A program made the position numbers and the translations under genes. A stretch of 17,443 bases of DNA from an uncultured Clostridia bacterium (GTDB lineage: Bacteria; Bacillota_I; Bacilli_A; RF39; UBA660): the NCBI GenBank assembly GCA_946533175.1, contig CAMNBS010000019.1, positions 1 through 17,443 of the forward strand, read 5' to 3'. Below, piece after piece: positions 1 through 5,238 of the stretch (positions are counted from its first letter, which is position 1; every line of letters begins with the position of its first letter). The notes beneath the pieces are model-generated. The model was given only the letters and a program-made list of their open reading frames with translations, was not told the origin of the DNA and made no database searches.

Positions 1-20
1 TTACTTACTAATTCAAACAT
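1..20 (-). CDS. 5' end of a gene leaving the window (MFELVS...)
   Basis: On the minus strand an ATG at 20-18 opens a frame reading M-F-E-L-V-S before the sequence ends. An AGGAG Shine-Dalgarno at 34-30 lies 9 nt upstream, which is a good spacing. Only six codons are visible, so no product can be named. Small hydrophobic toxin or holin-like peptides often begin with similar residues, and another tiny hydrophobic ORF lies just upstream, but that link is a guess. Confidence 0.4.
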
Positions 21-98
21 TTCTATCAACTCCTATTGTTATTATGATTAAAGAGGAACTAAAAAAATTGATTTTTTAACATATTATATTAAATATAA

Positions 99-231
99 TG
101 CCACCTCTAAAAAATATTTATCACATCAAATCAAAAGAAATTTTTATTTGTTCAATATTTTGTAATATGTTAATAAAATTAACAAAATTATAATTATATT
201 TTCCATAGTGACTCCTCCTTAAGAGGTGGCA
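99..231 (-). repeat. 10-bp inverted repeat bracketing the small ORF
   Basis: TGCCACCTCT at 99-108 and AGAGGTGGCA at 222-231 are perfect reverse complements, 113 nt apart. In the minus-strand transcript the first arm would sit about three nucleotides from the inferred 5' end and directly abut the AAGGAGG ribosome site of the 20-codon ORF. The second arm lies about 36 nt after its stop. Pairing the two ends would close the mRNA and mask the ribosome site, the arrangement known from type I toxin mRNAs. The pairing is seen; the function is inferred. Confidence 0.6.
144..206 (-). CDS. 20-residue hydrophobic peptide, candidate type I toxin
   Basis: This ORF starts with ATG at 206-204, and its AAGGAGGAG Shine-Dalgarno (220-212) is the strongest in the window. 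It encodes a 20-residue peptide: an acidic Met-Glu-Asn start, an unbroken Ile/Leu run of nine residues, then Thr-Tyr-Tyr-Lys and a basic Asn-Lys end. That is a single short membrane-inserting segment, as in type I toxins of the Fst/TxpA/Ibs kind, although it matches none that I recognise. The anti-SD-like CCACCTC just upstream, the distant complementary arm at 99-108 and an extended -10 at 241-249 all fit a tightly repressed toxin mRNA. A plus-strand TATAAT at 94-99, with a TTGATT at 68-73 spaced a rather long 20 nt, could drive an antisense RNA over it. A leader peptide or chance ORF remains possible. Confidence 0.45.
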   Translation of the reverse strand: MENIIIILLILLTYYKILNK

Positions 232-240
232 CATAACAAA

Positions 241-249
241 ACTATAGCA
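241..249 (-). promoter_or_regulatory. Extended -10 promoter of the 20-codon ORF
   Basis: The minus strand reads TGCTATAGT, an extended -10 (TGn-TATAGT), starting 5 nt beyond the ATPase stop. No good -35 is seen at 17 nt. Transcription would begin near position 234, placing the inverted-repeat arm and ribosome site at the very 5' end of the mRNA. Confidence 0.4.
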
Positions 250-253
250 TATT

Positions 254-1441
254 TTAACTTAACCAATCTACTATATTGACAATTTGAATGCCTTCATATT
301 GATATTTTTCATGATGAGTCCTAGCAATAATCATCCTAGGATATGCATCCTGAATTTTAAGTAGTGGTGCTACTTCCCTTTGAAATGTTTCATCATTACT
401 GATATCATCAGATACCTGTATATAAATTTTCTCATTTCTTTTCATAGCAACAAAATCAATTTCTTTATTATTTAAAACCCCAACATAAACTTCATAACCC
501 TGACGTAATAACTCAATTGCTACAATATTTTCTAATACTCTTCCATAATTTATATTTTTAGTTCCTAATTTTGCAAACTTAAATGAATGATCAACTAAAT
601 AGTATTTATCTTGTGATGACAAATATTTCTTTCCTTGTATATCAAAACGCCTAATTTTATAAAACATAAATGCATTACACAAATAAGTGATATATCTACT
701 AATAATCTTATCATTTGTTGCAACATGATTATTATTTAAAATATTAGAGATATTTCTAATTGAAGTTATATTAGAAACATTATCCATTAAAAAATCAGTT
801 AAGGTATCTAGTAAACTTTCATTTTGTATCTTATACTTATTAACAATATCCCTTATTATTAATGTTTTGTAAACATCATTAATATACTTGTACTTTTCAT
901 TACTATCATCATATAAATATGATCCAGCTAAACCACCATTTAAAAGATAATCATTGAAAGTTTTATCACTTCTCTCTTGATTATAATATTTTAAATACTC
1001 TCCATATGAAAAAGGATATAATTCTAACTCAAATGTTCTTCCTGTAAATAATGTAGCTAAATCACTAGATAGTAAAAAGGCATTAGAACCTGTTATATAA
1101 ATATCAAATTTTTCTTCGGCATGAATCCAATTAATTACTTTCTCAAAATCTTCACACATTTGTACTTCATCTATTAAAACAAAATTGTTGCTTCCTTCTT
1201 GGTATCTATCTTCAATATATTTGTATAACAATTCACATTTCATTATATTGGTAGTATCATGCAAGCTAAAATTAACGTAAATTATATTATTGGTTTTGAT
1301 ATTTTTTTCAATATATGTTTTTAATTCATCAAGAAGTTTTGACTTACCACATCTTCTAACACCTGTTATTACTTTTATATCAGGAGTACCAATTACACTA
1401 ATCAAAGTATCTAAGTATTTTTCTCTTTTAATAATCTTCAT
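254..1441 (-). CDS. AAA-family ATPase with DUF4143 / nuclease-like C-terminus
   Basis: This is a P-loop ATPase of the AAA_14/DUF4143 family, about 395 residues as usual for it. The N-terminal domain has a Walker A motif GVRRCGKS (about residues 27-34 from the chosen start), a Walker B motif FVLIDEVQ (about 87-94) and a sensor-like ITGSNAFLL. The C-terminal half is the DUF4143 region; it ends in a PD-(D/E)XK-like pattern (an E, then EIDF, then IYIQVS), as is known for the family. The cellular role is poorly defined: such proteins are common accessory genes, often near mobile DNA. The open frame extends up to a TTG at 1453 (TTG GTG ATG AAA ATG). I chose ATG 1441 because GGTGA at 1451-1447 then sits 5 nt upstream; ATG 1447 is the alternative. 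No partner gene is adjacent. Confidence 0.85.
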   Translation of the reverse strand: MKIIKREKYLDTLISVIGTPDIKVITGVRRCGKSKLLDELKTYIEKNIKTNNIIYVNFSLHDTTNIMKCELLYKYIEDRYQEGSNNFVLIDEVQMCEDFEKVINWIHAEEKFDIYITGSNAFLLSSDLATLFTGRTFELELYPFSYGEYLKYYNQERSDKTFNDYLLNGGLAGSYLYDDSNEKYKYINDVYKTLIIRDIVNKYKIQNESLLDTLTDFLMDNVSNITSIRNISNILNNNHVATNDKIISRYITYLCNAFMFYKIRRFDIQGKKYLSSQDKYYLVDHSFKFAKLGTKNINYGRVLENIVAIELLRQGYEVYVGVLNNKEIDFVAMKRNEKIYIQVSDDISNDETFQREVAPLLKIQDAYPRMIIARTHHEKYQYEGIQIVNIVDWLS

Positions 1442-1457
1442 TTTCATCACCAATTTA

Positions 1458-1486
1458 ATTATACACTAAGCATGTCGCATTTACAA
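1458..1486 (-). promoter_or_regulatory. Promoter of the DUF4143 ATPase
   Basis: On the minus strand TTGTAA (1486-1481) and TATAAT (1463-1458) are separated by exactly 17 nt. Transcription would start near 1451, leaving only about 4 to 10 nt before the ATG, so the mRNA would be nearly leaderless. Confidence 0.65.
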
Positions 1487-1510
1487 GTTTTTTATTTTTT
1501 TGCGACATGC
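1470..1510. repeat. 10-bp palindromic operator-like repeat over the ATPase promoter
   Basis: GCATGTCGCA at 1470-1479 and TGCGACATGC at 1501-1510 form a perfect 10-bp inverted repeat around a 21-nt AT spacer. One arm lies between the -35 and -10 of the ATPase promoter and the other just upstream of the -35. The arm centres are 31 bp apart, about three helical turns, so a dimer of dimers could loop the promoter. It could also be a dispersed repeat; no transcript-terminating role is evident. Confidence 0.5.
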
Positions 1511-1563
1511 ATATTTTTTGCATTTTTTTCACATATATACACAAATTTAACTGGTTGCATATA

Positions 1564-1815
1564 TTTTTTTATCATTTGGACGAATAAAAGTCACAACCTT
1601 AAATTAGATATTTTAAAACCTATTAATTCCTATTTAATATTTTCATTATTATTAGTATTAACTACTGACTTTTCAATGACTTTATAAAAGTTTCTCCATT
1701 GTATATATTTCAAAACTATCTGTAATTCTCTTGCATACCAAATTTCAATTCCTTCTTTATCAATGTGTTTAATACTTAAAAAAATACTATTATTAATTTC
1801 TATATCGTTCATCAT
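1564..1815 (-). pseudogene. Truncated dinD-like gene (damage-inducible protein D family)
   Basis: The intact 61-codon frame (1815 to 1630) carries the N-terminal signature of the DinD family: FLSIKHIDKEGIEIWYARE followed by LQIVLKYIQWRNFYKVIEKS. It stops at a TAG after NENIK, far short of the usual length of roughly 280 residues. Beyond the stop, fragments such as LLFVQ still resemble the family's YLIVQN segment but only with frame changes and another stop, so the gene is decayed. The ribosome site GAGAGGAG, a few nucleotides before the ATG pair at 1815/1812, is still good, so a short peptide could be made. In E. coli DinD is LexA-regulated and inhibits RecA filaments; this remnant cannot be expected to do that. 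Confidence 0.6.
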
Positions 1816-1837
1816 ATTCTCCTCTCAATTGTAATTT

Positions 1838-2020
1838 CTAAATACATATTTGACACGAGAATATCATTATAAAAAAGTAAGTTATAAAACTTTTATATTT
1901 ATCTGTATTTAATCTTCTATCTATTGTTCTCCAACAACAACCGTATTGTCTTGATAATTCTGATTTATTCACTTTTTCTCCTCCTAACATCAATTTTTCT
2001 ATTGTAATATCTTTTCTCAA
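1838..2020 (-). pseudogene. N-terminal fragment of an IS21-type transposase (istA-like)
   Basis: The 60-codon frame begins at TTG 2020 with an AAGGAG 10 nt upstream. Its first 43 residues look like the amino end of an IstA-like transposase: a helix-turn-helix with NKSELSRQYGCCWRTIDRRL at about 18-37. From about residue 44 (near 1892) the sequence becomes an unrelated hydrophobic tail and stops, so the catalytic DDE domain and the istB partner are absent. The repeat cluster at 2064-2124 lies immediately upstream, where an IS21 left end is expected. The family assignment is from recall and moderately sure; that it is truncated is clear. Confidence 0.55.
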
Positions 2021-2063
2021 CTTACATCAACTCCTTCTTATTATGAGATGATATAAGTATATC

Positions 2064-2124
2064 AAAAAAGTCATAAACATCTAAAGTTATGACTTTTTAA
2101 CTTTAAAATATTTATGACTTTTTA
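2064..2124. repeat. Threefold TTATGACTTTTTA repeats, likely IS terminal sites
   Basis: TTATGACTTTTTA occurs at 2087-2099 and 2112-2124 as direct copies with a 25-bp period, and once inverted as AAAAAGTCATAA within 2064-2077. Multiple transposase-binding repeats at the element end are known for IS21-family elements, and these sit just upstream of the istA-like fragment. The inverted copy and the outer direct copy could also pair into a 13-bp stem. Confidence 0.55.
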
Positions 2125-2189
2125 TTATACAATTTATAAAAGTAAACAAACCTCGTATTATTAATGACATAATCCTAGATTAATCTATA

Positions 2190-2321
2190 TTAATAGTTTA
2201 ATCCATAATTTAAGTTCCTCAAGACTTGCTTTATTTCGCATGTCTTGATGATTTTATATACACAAGCATCTATCTTTTCGTTATTAGTTACTCCGTAGTT
2301 TTTTTGTGGTACTCCACTTTC
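2190..2321 (-). other. Open 43-codon stretch downstream of the surface gene, no start seen
   Basis: After the stop of the 918-residue gene, the minus strand is open from 2321 to a TAA at 2190-2192. It reads, in part, KNYGVTNNEKIDACVYK and KQVLRNLNYGLNY. It uses more C- and G-ending codons than neighbouring genes and lacks a convincing start, so it looks like a gene fragment. I do not recognise it. The rest of 2125-2362 shows no gene. Confidence 0.25.
2219..2248 (-). other. Hairpin 115 bp downstream of the lectin-like gene
   Basis: TCAAGAC-t-TGC and GCA-t-GTCTTGA pair around an 8-nt loop, a stem of 7 plus 3 pairs with one mismatch. No T-run follows on either strand, so it is a poor intrinsic terminator. 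DGR targets often have a hairpin soon after the variable repeat, but this one is rather far away. Confidence 0.35.
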
Positions 2322-2362
2322 TTACTCTTCTAGAGCCACAACGTGGAGCGTGGAACATTTAC

Positions 2363-5119
2363 CTATTCTCCCATTTTCACAACATATGGATTAGTTCCAG
2401 TTCCATTTCCATTGGACTCAAATTCTGTTCCAAGTCGAAGTGAAACGACTGGGCGAAGACCGTAAGCGAGGGTCACGTGGTAGCCGCCGTCACCGAACTC
2501 GCTTAACTCGTTTGCATGGTTGTAGTAGAAGCTGCTAGGCGACAAAGACCAGTACGGGTCATTCGTATTTAGATAATTACTTGAAACACTTCCGCTATTT
2601 CCTCCTACTCCTGCCATGATTATTTCATCTTCAGTTAATAAACCTACTGGATAGGTTAATGCGCCATTTCCATTTGCATTTGATACTGTAAACCTATCTG
2701 TCTTATTTGGACACGTAATACTTGGTACATTACTTGTACTATACCAACTATTCTCATATCTATTATGCGTTCCAAAATATAAATATGTTGCTAAACTTCC
2801 TCCATTTGGATTCCATCCACTTTGATTATATGTTGGGTAACTTGTTCTTCCCGTAACTGTCTTATAACTTCTATCATTACAGAATATCGTATCTTCTAAA
2901 TATACACTATAATCACGATTATTTGCATCTACTTCATTTGTTAAATTTGTTCTAAACCAATTATCTATGGCTGTTTTGGCTGCGGAATTATTAACATTTA
3001 AGTTATAACCACTATTTTTTGTTTTTGTTTCTGCACTTCCATTTCCTGTCATTTTATATAATGCATCTTCTATTAATTCGCCATTTGTTAAGGTTATATA
3101 GTATTTTTTTGTTCCATCTACACCATATACATATCTTAAACTTGTACATGTCGCACTAGCGCTTGTTGCATTACAACTATAATGATGCGTTGTATCTGGT
3201 GAAGTTAGTGAGGCATCAACAAGTTCATAATGGTCAGTTACCCACGTTGCATCACTTGCAAATAGCGCACTCTTTGTCCAATCTGAAATGCTATAAGGGT
3301 ATCTATCATTACTCATATATCCTACATCTGATACACTTTGATAATTTGTGTTAAAGGCACTTCTTCCTATTATTGGTCTATCAAGTGATGAATATACATT
3401 CGCATTTGTTCCACTGGCATAACTATCTACTTTATATAGTATTGTACATGTTACTGAATCTGCCGCTATTTTACAAGTGTATGGATAATTTGTAGCAATA
3501 GTTGGTATTGCTGTAGCAGCATCAGTTGCATTTGCTATTGCTACTTGGGTTATGGGATTTGTTTTTGATTTCAACCTATATGTTACACTATTCCCTGATG
3601 TACTTACTATCTCATAATCATCAGCATAGTAATACCCTTTACTTTGTTTTAAATCAGTTGTTGTTTGAATATTATCTTGAATATCTCTCGTTGTTCCACA
3701 GTTATAGGTTATATTATTTCCAGATCCTGATATATCAGGTAATCCATTATATATCATTTTAACACCACCAGTATCGGTTGTTCTTACTATTTGCCAACAG
3801 ATTCCTCCAAACACAACATTATTATTATCTATTTCTCCTCGATAATAATATATTGGATAAGCATCATTTGCTGTTCCAGGTAGTATATATAATCCTTTAC
3901 CATTGGTATCACTTGATCGATTAGCAAAATTAATAAGAGTTGTTGTATCAGCATTATTTCGCATAACACCATATGGAGTTAAACGCATCTTTGTATTTAA
4001 TATTTTATCAGTTGTATAAGTAATTACTTCACCTATATTATAATCACTTGTTCCATCTGTCCATCCTTGAAAATCAGAATCAACAATATATCCACTAATA
4101 TAATTGGTTTCACCATAATAAATATCTTGTTCTAAAACAGTTGTAGTGCCGTTTTTATAAGTATATTTCCCTATAATTTTATTATCATCCGTACTTCTAG
4201 TATCCAATCCTAAAACAAATGGATTAGCATTAGTACCATTACCATCAACTATTTTAACGGTTTTATACAAATAAACATTTTTATTATCTGTTGATACAGT
4301 ATTAATCATACTAGAATCATTAAAAGTTAAACTTGTATTATAAGTACTAGACTTCTCTCTTGATGCAGCATTTGTATAATCTGCATCTCTTGTTAAAACT
4401 AATCGATCATCTTCTACTTTTACTATTCGCCATAACTCACAATTACTTCCTTTGGTATATCCACTTGTACAATTAAAATAAACATAATTATTCGTGCTTG
4501 CTGATGCATAAGTATAAACATTATTACTTTCAGTTATATTTTCATCAACACTACTTGAATCTTTTACATAATCAGTAGCTGTTGCTCCTAAATAACTAAT
4601 ATCAGGTGTTAATGTTCCTACAAAAGTTGTTTCTGATCCAGAATATGTACTTTTAGGCCATAATCTTACTTCAACCTCTACTTTTTCATTTTCTAATATA
4701 GCATGATGATATATTTTACCATCCAAAGGTACATCATTAATGGTTTCAATTACCCCATTAACAAGTAAAGCATATCGCATATCACTTAAAGCTAATCCTG
4801 ATGTTCTGGTAAGAGTTACAAATAAATCACCCTTTACTGCTGTAGTATTAGTTACAGTTAATGTTTTACTAAATTCAAGTATCCCATCACTATCATTAGC
4901 ATTACTTAAACCTGTAGCATTAATACTTTGATTACTATAATTAACAGTTAAATTTCCTATTGTTACAGATCCTTCAGCAACTTTCTTATTTTGAACAAAA
5001 AAAGTTAATCCATAACTTACCCCAAAAACCATTACAAAGGCAATCACAAATATATATATAAATTTTAAATTTGAACTAATATTAAAACCATTTTTTCTTT
5101 TAGGAATATATTCCTCCAT
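2363..5119 (-). CDS. Large secreted/membrane-tethered surface protein with TasA-like N-terminus and lectin-like variable C-terminus
   Basis: This 918-residue protein has a basic start, a hydrophobic signal or anchor at about 19-42, and a TasA/camelysin-like beta domain at about 45-180. A Cys-containing module with NCELWRIVKV lies at about 211-305, an InlB/Flg_new-like repeat (YYGETNYISGYIV, then FQGWTDG) at about 318-382, and a second similar module (GGICWQIVRTT) at 437-460. Two Cys pairs (YTCK/VTCT, YSCN/ATCT) follow. The C-terminal module runs from about 690 to 918, with AIDNWFRTNL, EDTIFCNDRS, YWSLSPSS and GLRPVVSL; it resembles the DUF6273-type, probably C-type-lectin-like, endings of surface proteins. 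There is no LPXTG motif. AGGTGAT lies before the ATG. The codon use of residues 852-895 is unlike the rest (see the variable region). The role is probably adhesion or ligand binding; the ligand is unknown. Confidence 0.75.
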   Translation of the reverse strand: MEEYIPKRKNGFNISSNLKFIYIFVIAFVMVFGVSYGLTFFVQNKKVAEGSVTIGNLTVNYSNQSINATGLSNANDSDGILEFSKTLTVTNTTAVKGDLFVTLTRTSGLALSDMRYALLVNGVIETINDVPLDGKIYHHAILENEKVEVEVRLWPKSTYSGSETTFVGTLTPDISYLGATATDYVKDSSSVDENITESNNVYTYASASTNNYVYFNCTSGYTKGSNCELWRIVKVEDDRLVLTRDADYTNAASREKSSTYNTSLTFNDSSMINTVSTDNKNVYLYKTVKIVDGNGTNANPFVLGLDTRSTDDNKIIGKYTYKNGTTTVLEQDIYYGETNYISGYIVDSDFQGWTDGTSDYNIGEVITYTTDKILNTKMRLTPYGVMRNNADTTTLINFANRSSDTNGKGLYILPGTANDAYPIYYYRGEIDNNNVVFGGICWQIVRTTDTGGVKMIYNGLPDISGSGNNITYNCGTTRDIQDNIQTTTDLKQSKGYYYADDYEIVSTSGNSVTYRLKSKTNPITQVAIANATDAATAIPTIATNYPYTCKIAADSVTCTILYKVDSYASGTNANVYSSLDRPIIGRSAFNTNYQSVSDVGYMSNDRYPYSISDWTKSALFASDATWVTDHYELVDASLTSPDTTHHYSCNATSASATCTSLRYVYGVDGTKKYYITLTNGELIEDALYKMTGNGSAETKTKNSGYNLNVNNSAAKTAIDNWFRTNLTNEVDANNRDYSVYLEDTIFCNDRSYKTVTGRTSYPTYNQSGWNPNGGSLATYLYFGTHNRYENSWYSTSNVPSITCPNKTDRFTVSNANGNGALTYPVGLLTEDEIIMAGVGGNSGSVSSNYLNTNDPYWSLSPSSFYYNHANELSEFGDGGYHVTLAYGLRPVVSLRLGTEFESNGNGTGTNPYVVKMGE
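2435..2566 (-). other. Candidate DGR variable repeat in the 3' end of the lectin-like gene
   Basis: By hand count 72 of these 132 bases are G or C, and 29 of 44 codons end in G or C, inside a gene that otherwise favours A/T endings. Between 2468 and 2536 the codons fit products of an AAC template changed at the adenines: AGC (S862, S863, S873), TTC (F864), TAC (Y865, Y866, Y880), GGC (G878 or G879), CAC (H881), ACC (T883) and CTC (L884). These are interleaved with apparently fixed codons such as GAG and GTG. A conserved GC-richer tail (2435-2467, GLRPVVSLR) follows, where an initiation site for mutagenic homing would lie. Position and fold fit DGR targets. No reverse transcriptase, Avd or template repeat is visible in the window. 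Confidence 0.6.
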
Positions 5120-5160
5120 CTATAATCACCTACTCTATAAAATAGTTTACCAAATTATAA

Positions 5161-5202
5161 AAAAAATATCAATAACATGCTGAATTTTTATTGATATTTT
5201 TT
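5161..5202 (-). terminator. Rho-independent terminator after the LamG protein gene
   Basis: A 15-bp A/T-rich stem (5161-5175 with 5188-5202) encloses a 12-nt loop and is followed on the minus strand by a run of about eight T. It separates the 719-residue gene from the 918-residue gene, so the two are probably separate transcripts. The stem also has T's on the plus side, but no plus-strand gene needs it. Confidence 0.7.
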
Positions 5203-5238
5203 AAACATTTTTTTACAGTTAATAAAAATAATACTTTT

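Noticed and set aside
1472..1687. 71-codon plus-strand frame over the ATPase promoter and dinD remnant
   Set aside because: It is antisense to a recognisable DinD fragment, has no ribosome site, and its start lies inside the inverted repeat.
2064..2124. Short CRISPR array
   Set aside because: Only three imperfect 13-bp units in mixed orientation, no spacers of regular length and no cas genes; an IS end fits better.
1..2362. DGR reverse transcriptase, Avd or template repeat near the variable region
   Set aside because: I looked for the YXDD-type reverse transcriptase frame and for a second copy of the 2435-2566 sequence and saw neither in the window.
3163..4931. Three short plus-strand frames (3163, 3526, 4740)
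   Set aside because: They lie antisense inside the 918-residue surface gene, whose domains and start are well supported; no ribosome sites.
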